Source: Robertmurraya massiliosenegalensis JC6
GTDB lineage: Bacteria; Bacillota; Bacilli; Bacillales; Cytobacillaceae
NCBI RefSeq assembly: GCF_000311725.1
Contig: NZ_HE978516.1
Location: 226,671-290,670, forward strand
Length of the DNA stretch: 64,000 bases
Direction of reading: 5' to 3'
Shown: positions 50,408-62,223 of the stretch, one piece after another
How positions within the stretch are numbered: position 1 is the first letter of the stretch
Layout of the letters: each line of letters starts with the position of its first letter
Position numbers and translations under genes: made by a program
Notes under the pieces: model-generated
The model's input: only the letters and a program-made list of their open reading frames with translations
Databases searched by the model: none
Told to the model about the DNA's origin: nothing

Positions 50408-50812
50408 ATGATGAATAAAGAGAGAACACTTTTCTATTGGATTGGAAGCTTGTTATTAATCGTCGCCATCGGTGCCATTTCTGCAGGCATCGGGTTTATA
50501 CTTGAACCAGACGGCCACAATATTGGCATGTCTGTCGATCTTTTGAGGAACTCACCGTTTGAGGACTTCTTCATTCCTGGAATCGTTTTGTTCACGATCA
50601 ATGGGGTTGGAAGTTTAATAGGAAGCATTATAGCATTGAAACGTCACCCCTTAACCTGCACCGTTACAATTGTTCTTGGAATGATCATGATGATTTGGAT
50701 CGGAGTCCAAGTATACTGGATTGGTTTAATAAGTATTTTGCAACCTATCTTTTTTGGCATCGGAATGATGGAGATTGTTTTAGGGATTGTTTTGTTTAGA
50801 AGAGTTCGGTAA
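50408..50812 (+). CDS. Hypothetical four-helix membrane protein
   Basis: A 134-residue protein with four hydrophobic segments (residues ~10-32, 55-75, 82-102, 108-130), and a loop with EPDGHNIGMSVDLLRNSPFE between the first two. Resembles small DUF-type membrane proteins of Bacillaceae; no known role. Tandem ATGs at 50408/50411 with AGAAGATG upstream, a weak site. Stands alone. Confidence 0.6.
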   Translation: MMNKERTLFYWIGSLLLIVAIGAISAGIGFILEPDGHNIGMSVDLLRNSPFEDFFIPGIVLFTINGVGSLIGSIIALKRHPLTCTVTIVLGMIMMIWIGVQVYWIGLISILQPIFFGIGMMEIVLGIVLFRRVR

Positions 50813-50849
50813 TTATTTCGTGCATTTAGCGTGTTCTAAAATTTCGTTC

Positions 50850-50883
50850 AAAAATAGGAACATCCCCACAATGGAGATGTCCC
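50850..50883 (-). terminator. Terminator after the ene-reductase genes
   Basis: Minus strand GGGACATCTCC, six-base loop, GGGGATGTTCC (plus 50873-50883 and 50857-50867), then TATTTTT. Confidence 0.75.
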
Positions 50884-50892
50884 TTTAAATTT

Positions 50893-52773
50893 TTATAAAT
50901 TCGCTGCTATAAAATACGCTTCTCTAGTAGCGTCCATCACGTTTCTAACTTGTTTTGCATCACCGATCACAAAGGTATCTGGAACTAGTCCATATAATGC
51001 TTGAACTAAGTTTTCTTTCGGTCTAAAACCTGTAGACAATATCACAGTCGTTGCAGGAATAAAGCTTTCTTTTCCGTCCTGTACATAAATTACTCCATCA
51101 TTGGTGATTTCCTTACAAAATGAGTTTAGATGTAATTTTAGCGTTTTCTCTTTTTCCATTGTTTGTCGTAGACCAATTCGATAGAGCATATTTCCATTTG
51201 GCGCATACTCACTACTACCTTGTAAGATAGAAACATTTCTCCCTTTATGGGCTAATTCGATGCCTAATTCACACCCTGTAGAACCACCGCCGATCAGTAC
51301 CACATCTTGACTAATTTGATCTAACCGTTCGTAGACATCCAATGCTTGCACAACATGCGGTTGATCAATCCCTTTAATAGGGGGAGAGAATGGTTCCGCC
51401 CCTACCGCAATAATGATTGCATCAGGCGACAAAGCTTTTATTAATTCTGGTGTGGCCTCGGTAGATAGCTTAACCGTAACATTCGATTTATTAATTTGAG
51501 TAATTAAATAGGTTAAATACTTATATAAGTCAATTTTTATTTCCTCAAACTTCGCATACCATAGAGCTCCACCAAGTTCCTTCTTTTTTTCAAGAAGTAC
51601 TACATCATGACCTCTTTCATCAGCAACGAGCGCCGCTTTTAATCCAGCTGGTCCACCACCGACAATCACGACTTTCTTTTTCTGTTTTGCTTTATCTAAT
51701 TCTAATGGAACTAAATGAGTTCTTGAATACCGTGGATTAACAGAACAACCAACATTCTTTCTATCTGTTGAAATATGATAGCAATATTGACATCTCAAGC
51801 AAGGAACAATATCCTCATCACGCCCCTCTTTTGCCTTTTGTGGCCAAAAAGGATCAGCAATTAAAGGTCTCCCTAAAGCAACAAAGTCTGCTTTTCCTTC
51901 AGCAATCACCGACTCTGCTTCATCTGGGCTCATAATGGCTCCGACAACTGTTACAGGTATGCTAACATTTCTTTTAACTTCAGCTGCCCATTCCACATTA
52001 GGCATATGCCCCTTAAATATCGTAGGAGCCATGTGGACATTTCCTTCATGATTAATATCGAGACCTGCGGAAATATGAACCATATCAAGTTTATCTTCGA
52101 CTAACTTAATAAATTGAAGTACTTCACCGAATTCGATTGAGCCATCCACACATTCGTAGGCACTTATTCGCATATCGACTACAAAGTCTGGACCAACAGC
52201 TTCTCTCACTCTATCAATAATCATCTTAGGGAATTTTACTCTATTTTCAAAGCTTCCTCCGTATTCATCTGTTCTTTTATTGAATAGTGGTGATAGAAAT
52301 TCCGCAGGTAGCCAACCATGGCCAAAATGAAGCATCACTAGATCAAAACCAAATTCCTTTGCGTTTTTAGCTGTTTCGGCCCAATCATTTGCGACTTCAT
52401 CCATCATTTGTTCATCCATTGCTCTGACTTCGGTACCATCTTCTCTTGTAAAACTCACTGGTCCTATCGCGTAATCATCAACACGTGCATATTGACCAGA
52501 ATGAATAATTTCTAGTGATGCTTTAGCACCTGCTTGATGGGCAATAATAACACGTTCTCTTGTTGCCTCACGTTGATACTTGTCAAAAGCATAGGGTTCA
52601 TCTGGTTTGGAATAACTTGCTCTCTTTCGACTTGCGTTGACACTACCAGTAATAATGGTTCCTGCCCCGCCTATTGCTTTATCATGGTAAGGACCTGCCG
52701 GAGTTGCAATTATACGATTATGAAATACTAGATTTTTTACTTTTAGTGGTTTAAATAAATTGGGAAATTTCAC
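50893..52773 (-). CDS. FMN/Fe-S/FAD ene-reductase (2,4-dienoyl-CoA reductase-like), copy 1
   Basis: A 626-residue enzyme. An Old-Yellow-Enzyme-type barrel (HFGHGWLPAEFLSPLFNKRT, DEYGGSFENRVKFPKMI) is followed by a cluster motif CLRCQYCYHISTDRKNVGC (C-x2-C-x2-C-x11-C, 4Fe-4S), then FAD (KVVIVGGGPAGLKAALVADE) and NAD(P)H (VVLIGGGSTGCELGIELAHK) domains. Relatives reduce C=C bonds of enoates, dienoyl-CoA or steroids. The start is GTG 52773 with AGGTGGA. Closely related to the next gene upstream; both lie behind a beta-glucoside PTS operon. Confidence 0.88.
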   Translation of the reverse strand: MKFPNLFKPLKVKNLVFHNRIIATPAGPYHDKAIGGAGTIITGSVNASRKRASYSKPDEPYAFDKYQREATRERVIIAHQAGAKASLEIIHSGQYARVDDYAIGPVSFTREDGTEVRAMDEQMMDEVANDWAETAKNAKEFGFDLVMLHFGHGWLPAEFLSPLFNKRTDEYGGSFENRVKFPKMIIDRVREAVGPDFVVDMRISAYECVDGSIEFGEVLQFIKLVEDKLDMVHISAGLDINHEGNVHMAPTIFKGHMPNVEWAAEVKRNVSIPVTVVGAIMSPDEAESVIAEGKADFVALGRPLIADPFWPQKAKEGRDEDIVPCLRCQYCYHISTDRKNVGCSVNPRYSRTHLVPLELDKAKQKKKVVIVGGGPAGLKAALVADERGHDVVLLEKKKELGGALWYAKFEEIKIDLYKYLTYLITQINKSNVTVKLSTEATPELIKALSPDAIIIAVGAEPFSPPIKGIDQPHVVQALDVYERLDQISQDVVLIGGGSTGCELGIELAHKGRNVSILQGSSEYAPNGNMLYRIGLRQTMEKEKTLKLHLNSFCKEITNDGVIYVQDGKESFIPATTVILSTGFRPKENLVQALYGLVPDTFVIGDAKQVRNVMDATREAYFIAANL

Positions 52774-52884
52774 TTTTTCCACCTTCCACTTCCTATTCAA
52801 TTTACGTAAAACAATCATTCCCGGGAAAATTGAAAAAGTTAGTTAAATTTACATTGTGCTACCACTACTCTAAAGAGTGCTTGC

Positions 52885-54765
52885 TCACAGATTTTTCGCT
52901 ATAAAATAACCTTCTCTTGTTGCGTCCATAACATTCCTTACTTTATAGGCATCTCCGATGACAAATGTATCTGGTACAATACCGTAAAATGATTCTACAA
53001 GACTAGAATTGACTCTCATTCCTGTTGATAAAATTATAGATTGGGCAGGAATAAACTTTTCTTGTCCATTTTGTATATACGTAACCCCATCTGCTTTAAT
53101 TTCCTTGCAAAAGGAATTCAACTCCCAATTCAAAGATTTTTCTTTTTCCATTGTTTGTCTCAAGCCAATCCGATAAAGGAGATTTCCGTTAGCCGCATAT
53201 TTATCAGATCCTTCTAAAATCGTTACTTTTCTACCACTTCGTGCTAATTCAATGCCCAGTTCACATCCTGTAGAACCTCCGCCAACTATTACAACCTCTT
53301 GTCCAAGCTTTTCAATTTGTCCGTACACATCTAATGCTTGTAAAACATGTGATTGCTCAACGCCTTTTATTGGTGGTGTAAAGGGATTTGCTCCAACAGC
53401 AATTATAATAGCATCAGGATTTAGTTTCGCTATTAATTCAGGAGTCGCTTCACTGTTTAATTGTACTGAAACAGTAGATTTTTTAATTTGTGTAACTAAA
53501 TATTTCATGTAATTGTATAAATCTATTTTTAACTCTTCATATTTTGCATAAATTAATGCGCCACCCAGTTCTCCTGATTTTTCAATAAGCACCACTTCAT
53601 GACCGCGTTCTGCTGCGACTATGGCAGATTTCATTCCTGCTGGGCCTCCACCAATCACGACCACCTTCTTTTTATTCTTAGCATGATCCAATTCTAATGG
53701 AACCAAGTGTTGCCTTCTATATCGAGGATTAACTGAACAACCTACATTTTTCCTGTCTGTTGAAATATGATAGCAATACTGACATCTTAAACATGGAACA
53801 ATGTCTTCATCCCGACCTTCTTTTGCCTTTTGTGGCCAGTATGGATCTGCAATTAAAGGTCTTCCTAATGCAACAAAATCTGCTTTGCCTTCCGCAATAA
53901 TATTCTCTGCTTCAGCTGGACTCATAATCGCACCGACAACAGTTACAGGAATCTTCACATTCCTTTTCACCTCTGCAGCCCAATCCACATTTGGCATATG
54001 CTCTTTAAAAATTGTAGGAACTGCATGAACATTGCCTTCATGATCAATATCTAACCCTGCAGATATGTGAACCATATCAATTTTATCTTCGATTTCTTTT
54101 ATAAATTTTAAGACATCTTCAAATTGGATTGATCCTTCAACACATTCCGAAGCGCTGATGCGCATATCTATAATAAAATCAGGACCAACAGCCTCCCGAA
54201 CACGTTCAATTATCATTTTGGGAAATCTCATTCGATTTTCCAAACTACCACCATATTGATCTTCTCTTTTGTTAAATAACGGAGACAAAAATTCTGCTGG
54301 AAGCCAGCCGTGTCCGAAGTGTAGCATGACAAGATCAAAGCCCATCTCCTTTGCATTCTTTGCAGTTTCTTCCCAGTCATTGGCAACTTCGCTCATGTCT
54401 TTTTCATCCATTGCTTTTACCTTTGTTCCATCACTTCTCGTAAAGCTTACTGGTCCTAAAGCATAATCATCTACACGAGCATACTGACCAGCATGAATTA
54501 ATTCCAATGACGCTTTTGCTCCAGCTTGTTTAGCGACAATCACTCGTTCTTTTGTTTTTTCTCGTTCATATTTATCAAATATATACGGGTCATCTGGGTG
54601 TGAATAACTCGCTCTTTTTCTACTCACATTTGCACTCCCAGCAATAATGACTCCGGCTCCGCCAATGGCTTTATCATTATAAGCACCAGCAGGAGTTGCT
54701 ATGATTCTATTAGTAAATACTACATTTTTTATTTTCAACGGTTTAAATAAATGAGGAAACTTCAC
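52885..54765 (-). CDS. FMN/Fe-S/FAD ene-reductase (2,4-dienoyl-CoA reductase-like), copy 2
   Basis: 626 residues, colinear with copy 1 and strongly similar throughout, with identical cluster motif CLRCQYCYHISTDRKNVGC, barrel motif HFGHGWLPAEFLSPLFNKRE and both nucleotide loops (VVVIGGGPAGMKSAIVAAER; VVIVGGGSTGCELGIELARS). GTG 54765 with GGAAGGTGA, the same arrangement as copy 1. Each gene has a CCCGGG palindrome about 45-55 bp upstream of its start, so regulatory DNA was duplicated too. Tandem duplication with divergence suggests related but not identical substrates, perhaps aglycones from the adjacent glucosidase (inference). Confidence 0.88.
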   Translation of the reverse strand: MKFPHLFKPLKIKNVVFTNRIIATPAGAYNDKAIGGAGVIIAGSANVSRKRASYSHPDDPYIFDKYEREKTKERVIVAKQAGAKASLELIHAGQYARVDDYALGPVSFTRSDGTKVKAMDEKDMSEVANDWEETAKNAKEMGFDLVMLHFGHGWLPAEFLSPLFNKREDQYGGSLENRMRFPKMIIERVREAVGPDFIIDMRISASECVEGSIQFEDVLKFIKEIEDKIDMVHISAGLDIDHEGNVHAVPTIFKEHMPNVDWAAEVKRNVKIPVTVVGAIMSPAEAENIIAEGKADFVALGRPLIADPYWPQKAKEGRDEDIVPCLRCQYCYHISTDRKNVGCSVNPRYRRQHLVPLELDHAKNKKKVVVIGGGPAGMKSAIVAAERGHEVVLIEKSGELGGALIYAKYEELKIDLYNYMKYLVTQIKKSTVSVQLNSEATPELIAKLNPDAIIIAVGANPFTPPIKGVEQSHVLQALDVYGQIEKLGQEVVIVGGGSTGCELGIELARSGRKVTILEGSDKYAANGNLLYRIGLRQTMEKEKSLNWELNSFCKEIKADGVTYIQNGQEKFIPAQSIILSTGMRVNSSLVESFYGIVPDTFVIGDAYKVRNVMDATREGYFIAKNL

Positions 54766-54865
54766 TTTTTTTCACCTTCCAATTTGCTTAATTTATTTTC
54801 TTTTGTATCCCCGGGGAAGTAGAAAAAAAGACATTATATGAAACACTATACATTTTCTTTTTAAA

Positions 54866-54905
54866 GTCCATATTAATAGTTACATGTTTAACTACTAATA
54901 TGGAC
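54866..54905. terminator. Long hairpin between the PTS gene and ene-reductase genes
   Basis: GTCCATATTA (54866-54875) pairs with TAATATGGAC (54896-54905), and inside it TAGTTA with TAACTA, around a six-base loop. On the minus strand it is followed by only TTTAAAAAG, so it could be a weak terminator, a processing site or an operator. Confidence 0.55.
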
Positions 54906-54930
54906 AAATGGATAATACATAAATTACCGT

Positions 54931-56310
54931 TTAAACAGTCTTATTTTTTAAGAATTTTCCTTTTTCCATTAAGAATGTAACAATGAAACCAACAGCAATT
55001 GAGGAGAAAACACTAAGCATATAAAACGGAAAAACTTCTGTTGCTGCTGCAAACGCTGGCAAACCAAGAATACCCCCAAATGCAAAAGCTTTAACATATA
55101 CTTGAAAGATCCCACATACGATTCCGCCTGCGGCACCACCTAATATCAAAGCTAAGAAATAACGCTTATTCTTCATACAAATACCATATAATCCTGGTTC
55201 AGTAATACCTGATATCATATTTACAAACGCTGCAGATCCAGCAACTTCCTTAATCTTCTTATCCTTATTAAATAATAGGACCGCTAAAGTGATTCCTAAT
55301 AGGGCATAGCCTCCCATTCCCCCAGCGGCTAATGAATATTCAAAACCTTGTTCAGAAAGTATTTGTAATTGTATCGGTAAAATAATCCAGTGTAATCCAA
55401 ACATAATAACAAATATAAAAAATGCTCCGGACACCAGACTTAAAATGAAGACATTTCCATCAACAAAAAATTGATATCCATTAGCAATTGCTTGAGCAAG
55501 TATGTTACCAATAGGTCCAAATACTACTAAAGAGAGAGGAACCATTAAGATAATAGATATCAAAGGAACAAGCATGAATTGTAACGGCTTTGCCAAATAC
55601 TTCTTAAGAAATTTCTCTATATAACTAAAAGCCCACATTGCTACGATAATAGGAATAACTGTATTGGCAAAGTTCATCGCCGTAAATGGTATTCCGATTA
55701 AACTTAATTTTTCCCCTGAAACTAAAATGGCACTTAAATCAGGATGCATTAATGCCGCTCCAATGGTAGCCCCAATATAAGGATTTGCTCCGAAGCGACT
55801 AGCTGCAGTAAATGCTAGTAATATTGGAAAGAAATATAACAGAGCATTCCCTACAGCATTAAGCGTAATATAAGTAGTGCTATCTTGAGAGATCCATCCA
55901 AAATTCTCTGCTATAGCAACTAATCCAATCAAAATACCTGAAGTAGCTAATACTGGAATATATGGAGTAAAGATTGCAGAGATAGTTGCTAAGAAACGAT
56001 CAAGTAAACTTCCCTTTTCTTCTACTGTTCCCTCTGCATTTGAACGTTCCTTCTCAGAATTAAACTCACCTATTAAATCCGTAATAGCTCTGTACACATG
56101 TGACACTTCAGTACCAATAATTAACTGATAATTGCCGTTTTTATCAACAAGTCCTAAAAAATGGGGATTTTTTTCGATTGCATCTTTATCCAATTTACCG
56201 CTTTCATATAAGGAAAATCTTAATCTAGTTGCACAGTGTGTTAATGACTTTATATTTGCCTTTCCACCTAATGAAGATAGAACTTCATCAGCTACATTTT
56301 TATAATTCAT
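54931..56310 (-). CDS. PTS beta-glucoside-type transporter, EIIBC
   Basis: A 459-residue permease without a fused IIA. The IIB domain is residues 1-80 with the phosphorylated Cys in SLTHCATRLRFSL (Cys26 region), then a linker and a ten-helix IIC domain (GISQ/ITEPGLYGICMKNKRY motif for sugar binding near residue 375). Imports and phosphorylates an aryl-beta-glucoside or similar sugar. The separate IIA is encoded at 57818. Same direction and 57 bp after the glucosidase gene. Confidence 0.9.
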   Translation of the reverse strand: MNYKNVADEVLSSLGGKANIKSLTHCATRLRFSLYESGKLDKDAIEKNPHFLGLVDKNGNYQLIIGTEVSHVYRAITDLIGEFNSEKERSNAEGTVEEKGSLLDRFLATISAIFTPYIPVLATSGILIGLVAIAENFGWISQDSTTYITLNAVGNALLYFFPILLAFTAASRFGANPYIGATIGAALMHPDLSAILVSGEKLSLIGIPFTAMNFANTVIPIIVAMWAFSYIEKFLKKYLAKPLQFMLVPLISIILMVPLSLVVFGPIGNILAQAIANGYQFFVDGNVFILSLVSGAFFIFVIMFGLHWIILPIQLQILSEQGFEYSLAAGGMGGYALLGITLAVLLFNKDKKIKEVAGSAAFVNMISGITEPGLYGICMKNKRYFLALILGGAAGGIVCGIFQVYVKAFAFGGILGLPAFAAATEVFPFYMLSVFSSIAVGFIVTFLMEKGKFLKNKTV

Positions 56311-56367
56311 TCATATATCCTCCTCCGGACATTTTACATGCTTAGAAAAACCCACATCAAAAAACGC

Positions 56368-58327
<1,960 letters not shown>

Positions 58328-58395
58328 TAACCTCCAAGTTGATTTAAAAAATGTTTATGTTCAAGATCATAGAACAAAATAAAACTTCTAAATTC

Positions 58396-58445
58396 AGATA
58401 AGCTTATCTTAACTTCATCTTATGATTAGACAAATTTTTCAGCAA
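58396..58445 (-). promoter_or_regulatory. Promoter and operator of the PTS operon
   Basis: Minus-strand TTGCTG (58440-58445), 17 bases, TAAGAT (58417-58422). Eight bases downstream of the -10 box, over the expected start point, is the perfect palindrome AGATAAGCTTATCT (58396-58409), a likely repressor site, possibly for the divergent TetR protein. Confidence 0.65.
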
Positions 58446-58464
58446 TCATTAAAATTTTTCATAA

Positions 58465-58503
58465 TGTCTGAAAAACCAACAAATTTGTTAATATTGTCGG
58501 AAA
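58465..58503. promoter_or_regulatory. Two TGTCNGAAA direct repeats
   Basis: TGTCTGAAA (58465-58473) and TGTCGGAAA (58495-58503), 30 bp apart, in the region shared by the PTS operon and the TetR gene. Could be activator or repressor half-sites. The remaining gap shows nothing else. Confidence 0.4.
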
Positions 58504-58639
58504 CATTAAAACTTTTTAGAAATCTGGTATATAATCTTATAAAATGGATTTCTTTTTGAACATGAGTTGTTACAAGTAGCAATAGCAGTGTGTTCTTTTT
58601 TTATCAAAATGAATTGATAACATAAAGGAGAGTGAAATA

Positions 58640-59215
58640 ATGCTTTCAGATGAAAATCGGGAGGACCGAAGAGTTCGAAGAACAAAGAGAATGCTGAAGA
58701 GAGCATTTATTGACATTCTTTATGAGAAGGAATACAAAGATATTTCGGTAACTGATATTGTAGAGAGGGCAGATTACAATAGGAGCACTTTTTATTTTCA
58801 CTATAAATATAAAGAGGAATTAGTTGAAGAACTTAATGAGAGTATGGTTAAAGGACTCATTACCTCTTTTTTTGATTGTTTTCAAAAAGGTGTTGAGAAT
58901 GTTACGTCTAAAGACATTATCATTTTTGATCACATTTACAAAAAGAAAGATTTTTATAACCTATGGAAAACTTCCGAAGCAATACCCAATATTCAAGAAA
59001 TGTTTATTGATCAATTTTCTGTTGCCTTTAAAAAAGAACTTTTGAATATGTATAACATCAATAGTGAAGTGAATATTGATTTATACGTTACCTACCATGC
59101 TCAAGGAGTACTTGGCTTAATATTGGACTGGATAAAAACGGACTACGCACATTCATCCACGTATATGTCGAAACAATTATTGAATTTGTTAAATATTAAC
59201 CAATTGAAAAACTAA
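58640..59215 (+). CDS. TetR-family regulator
   Basis: A 191-residue regulator with an N-terminal TetR helix-turn-helix (RRVRRTKRMLKRAFIDILYE; DISVTDIVERADYNRSTFYF, then HYKYKEELVEEL) and a C-terminal domain of the DhaS/TetR_C type (EVNIDLYVTYHAQGVLGLIL). Divergent from the beta-glucoside operon, which it probably controls instead of the more usual LicT antiterminator; I see no RAT-type antiterminator site. Ribosome site AAAGGAG. Confidence 0.88.
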   Translation: MLSDENREDRRVRRTKRMLKRAFIDILYEKEYKDISVTDIVERADYNRSTFYFHYKYKEELVEELNESMVKGLITSFFDCFQKGVENVTSKDIIIFDHIYKKKDFYNLWKTSEAIPNIQEMFIDQFSVAFKKELLNMYNINSEVNIDLYVTYHAQGVLGLILDWIKTDYAHSSTYMSKQLLNLLNINQLKN

Positions 59216-59246
59216 AGCGGATCCCCAATGACCCGCTTTAGTTTTT
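59211..59246 (+). terminator. Terminator after the TetR gene
   Basis: ACTAAAGCGG (overlapping the stop codon), 12-base loop, CCGCTTTAGT, then TTTT. Confidence 0.85.
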
Positions 59247-59272
59247 CCAAAATTTATATTATGATATCAAAT

Positions 59273-59695
59273 TTATTTAACCACCAAAACCGGACAATTT
59301 GCCCTCTTTACGACTTTATGGCTGACACTTCCAAGGACCATTTCTTGCAAAGTGTTCAATCCTCTACTTCCAATCACCAATAACTCTACCTTTTCTTTAT
59401 TGGCATATTCAACAAGAGCTGGTCCTGGTTCTCCATGCAATATTTTAACCGTATATGTGAGCTGATTGCTTTTCATTAATTCTTCGACTGGCAGCAACCG
59501 ATTTCTTCTCGCAAAATCCAATTCCTCTTGTCCTTGTGCGTGCAAGACCTCACTTTTGGATTTCCCGAAATCCGCCACATAGACTAACTCTACTTGGCTA
59601 TCATTTCCTAAAGATGAGATTTTAACAGCTTCATTTGCCGCTCTCACTGAGTGTTCAGAACCATCTACCGCTAATAAGACTTTTTTGTACACCAT
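59273..59695 (-). CDS. Universal stress protein, UspA family
   Basis: A 140-residue Usp domain: KVLLAVDGSEHSVRAANEAV at the start, and the ATP-binding GSRGLNTLQEMVLGSVSHKV (G-2x-G-9x-G-S) near the end. It follows the SulP transporter gene by 24 bp on the same strand, a pairing seen in other Bacilli, and may tune that transporter. ATG 59695 has AGGAG. Confidence 0.9.
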   Translation of the reverse strand: MVYKKVLLAVDGSEHSVRAANEAVKISSLGNDSQVELVYVADFGKSKSEVLHAQGQEELDFARRNRLLPVEELMKSNQLTYTVKILHGEPGPALVEYANKEKVELLVIGSRGLNTLQEMVLGSVSHKVVKRANCPVLVVK

Positions 59696-59719
59696 ACTCA
59701 CTCCTAATCTTGATTAACA

Positions 59720-61183
59720 TCAATGTGAAGATAGTTTTGCATTTGAGTCATTAAATATCGCTAACTTATCTACCAGCTTTTTGCTTGCTGCATTTAGATT
59801 TTTAATGATTACGGCATTTTGATTTTCTCGACATTTCATGACTACCTTATCAATCGCACCTACTGCTGAGTCATCCCAGACATGAGCAGTAGAGAAGTCA
59901 ATAACGATTTTTTGGTTTTCTGATGTAAAGTCAAATGCATCTACAAACCCATCCACAGATGCGAAGAAAAGCTGCCCTTCCACATCAAAGATTATTTGCT
60001 CCCCTTCGCTACGCTTTGTAACTTTTATCGAAGAAATTTTTGCTACAAAGAAAATCGCACTTAAAATGACGCCTGCAATAACTCCTTTTGATAAATCATG
60101 GGTGGCAACTACAATCGAAACAGTTGCTAGCATGACTACCGCATCCGTTTTTGGAGCTTTACGTAAATACATAAATGAACTCCAATCAAATGTTCCGATC
60201 GATACCATAATCATAATTCCTACGAGGACAGGCATTGGGATCTGAACAACTAAGTCGCCCAGCACGATAATCAAAAACATCAAAAATACCCCTGCAATCA
60301 AAGTGGACAATCTTCCTCTTCCCCCTGATTTCACATTAATAACAGATTGACCAATCATTGCGCATCCTGCCATGCCACCAAAGAAACCAGTGACAATGTT
60401 GGCGATCCCTTGCCCTCTTGCTTCTTGATTTTTATTGCTTTCAGTTCCAGTCATATCATCAACAATTGATGCCGTTAACAGGCTTTCTAATAGACCGACG
60501 ATCGCTAATGAAATCGCATAAGGAAAAATAATCGCCAATGTTTCAAATGTAAATGGAACATTCGGGATTAAGAATGTCGGCAATGTTTGCGTGATCGTTC
60601 CTAAATCGCCAACCGTTCTTAATTCTACTCCTGAAAAAAGGGTAACTGCTGTTAGGACAATAATCGCAATCAATGGAGCTGGAATAGCCTTAAAAAATCT
60701 TGGTACGATATAAACAATCATTAGAGTAATCGCCACAAACACATATGTTAAATTCGAAATTCCAATAAAATGTGGAACTTGTGCCATAAAAATTAAAATT
60801 GCTAATGCATTTACAAAACCAATCATGACCGCTCTTGGGATAAATTTCATTACCCTTGCTACTTTAAATACCCCAAATAAAATTTGGATAACTCCCGTTA
60901 AGAGTGTAGCAGCGAATAAATATTCTAACCCGTAATCCCTAACCAAAGGAACCATCAATAAAGCCATCGCACCCGTTGCAGCTGAGATCATCCCAGGTCT
61001 TCCGCCTGCAAAAGCAATTACAACCGCCATTGTAAAAGAGGCATACAGCCCCACCATCGGATCTACCCCAGCAATTATCGAAAAAGCAATTGCTTCTGGT
61101 ATGAGTGCTAATGCCACAACTATTCCAGAAAGGATATCCCCTTTTATATTAAAACACCATTCTTTTTTTATCTTTGCAACCAC
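59720..61183 (-). CDS. SulP family anion transporter
   Basis: A 487-residue transporter with 10-12 helices and a C-terminal STAS domain (~residues 390-480). Family segments: [38 protein letters not shown], and [20 protein letters not shown]. SulP proteins move sulfate, bicarbonate or dicarboxylates; the sequence does not separate these. GTG 61183 after TTTGGAGG is preferred, since a longer frame to 61291 adds an extra hydrophobic segment without a ribosome site. Confidence 0.88.
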   Translation of the reverse strand: MVAKIKKEWCFNIKGDILSGIVVALALIPEAIAFSIIAGVDPMVGLYASFTMAVVIAFAGGRPGMISAATGAMALLMVPLVRDYGLEYLFAATLLTGVIQILFGVFKVARVMKFIPRAVMIGFVNALAILIFMAQVPHFIGISNLTYVFVAITLMIVYIVPRFFKAIPAPLIAIIVLTAVTLFSGVELRTVGDLGTITQTLPTFLIPNVPFTFETLAIIFPYAISLAIVGLLESLLTASIVDDMTGTESNKNQEARGQGIANIVTGFFGGMAGCAMIGQSVINVKSGGRGRLSTLIAGVFLMFLIIVLGDLVVQIPMPVLVGIMIMVSIGTFDWSSFMYLRKAPKTDAVVMLATVSIVVATHDLSKGVIAGVILSAIFFVAKISSIKVTKRSEGEQIIFDVEGQLFFASVDGFVDAFDFTSENQKIVIDFSTAHVWDDSAVGAIDKVVMKCRENQNAVIIKNLNAASKKLVDKLAIFNDSNAKLSSH

Positions 61184-61362
61184 TTTGTAAAAACCTCCAA
61201 AAATATCGTAAACTGATAAAAACAACATAAATATAATAAATATGATAAAAATCAAAAACTCACTTTGAAAGTTTATCACCCATCTTCCCAAAATGGAACC
61301 CTTTCAGGAAGAATATCTATGGTATAATGTTTAAAATGTTGTGATACTAGGAGATTTTAACA

Positions 61363-61905
61363 ATGCTAATCGGATATATGAGACCTTCCCATGAAGACCC
61401 AAACTGTGAAGAACAGCAGAAAAAATTAATTGAGAACGGTAGTAGTCGCATCGTTTCTGAAGAACACTCTTCTCCCAAGAAAAGGGCGCAACTCAAAAAC
61501 TTAATGGATAACCTTAATAAAGACGATAAAGTTATGGTTACAAAACTATCTTCTTTCGCAGACTCCTCTCGTCACCTAGTTGAGTTACTAGAAATGTTGA
61601 ACTCCAAAGATGCTTATTTTTTGTCTCTCAAAGAAGGAATTGATACAAGTAGAAAGCGTCACCTTCATTTCTATGAAACGGTCAAACATCTCGTCGAATT
61701 TCAAAGTGATTTGATAAGCGAAAAGACGAAACAAGGACTATCTGATGCGAAGGATAAGGGTGTCAATACAGGAAGACCAAGAAAACCAGACGAAAATGTT
61801 CAGCGGGCCATTAAAATGTATCAAAGTAAAAACTATACTTTAGCGCAAATCAAGGATGCAACGGGGATAAGCAAGTCAACCTTATATCGATATTTAGAGA
61901 ATTAA
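61363..61905 (+). CDS. Serine-recombinase-like protein with lost catalytic arginines
   Basis: A 180-residue resolvase-fold protein. The N-terminal YMRPS keeps the serine (Ser9), but where active resolvases read DRLGRS, this has KLSSFADSSRHL, so both catalytic arginines are gone. The C-terminus is intact: GVNTGRPRKP hinge and an HTH (NYTLAQIKDATGISKSTLYR). It probably binds DNA without recombining it, as a regulator, or is a decayed invertase. No IS or inverted repeats adjoin it. Confidence 0.8.
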   Translation: MLIGYMRPSHEDPNCEEQQKKLIENGSSRIVSEEHSSPKKRAQLKNLMDNLNKDDKVMVTKLSSFADSSRHLVELLEMLNSKDAYFLSLKEGIDTSRKRHLHFYETVKHLVEFQSDLISEKTKQGLSDAKDKGVNTGRPRKPDENVQRAIKMYQSKNYTLAQIKDATGISKSTLYRYLEN

Positions 61906-61994
61906 GCAAGGTACAATTAAGTCAGTTAGGGGGAGCAAGAGCGCAAGCATATTACAAGCGCTGTACATAACTCGAATGGCCTGTTCTTTCAATG

Positions 61995-62105
61995 AAGGAA
62001 ATCCAATGAGCGTTAATGAATCAAGATTGACTTGACCATAGGGATGGTACCTGAATTATAATAGGTGACGAGCGCTGAAGCTGGACGTAGATGTACTAAA
62101 TTAAA
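61995..62105 (-). repeat. Probable degraded Bacillaceae intergenic element
   Basis: On the minus strand the sequence runs GTCCAGCTTCAGCGCTCGTC ... GGTCAAGTCAATCTTG. From memory this resembles a widespread Bacillaceae intergenic element (GTCCAGCTCCAGCG...GGTCATAAGTCAATC). No coding potential seen in 61906-62223. Confidence 0.35.
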
Positions 62106-62223
62106 AAGTTGTCCACCGCTGCGAAATCTAATTTATCCCGCTCTGTAAAAACACCATTTTCTTCATCTACTTATCTTAATTCTATTCAAATTTTTTTCTA
62201 TTTAAACTGGTTTCCTCTTTCCT

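Noticed and set aside
61906-62223. Possible structured non-coding RNA after the recombinase-like gene
   Set aside because: No known RNA motif or terminator was found; similarity to a common intergenic element is a simpler reading.
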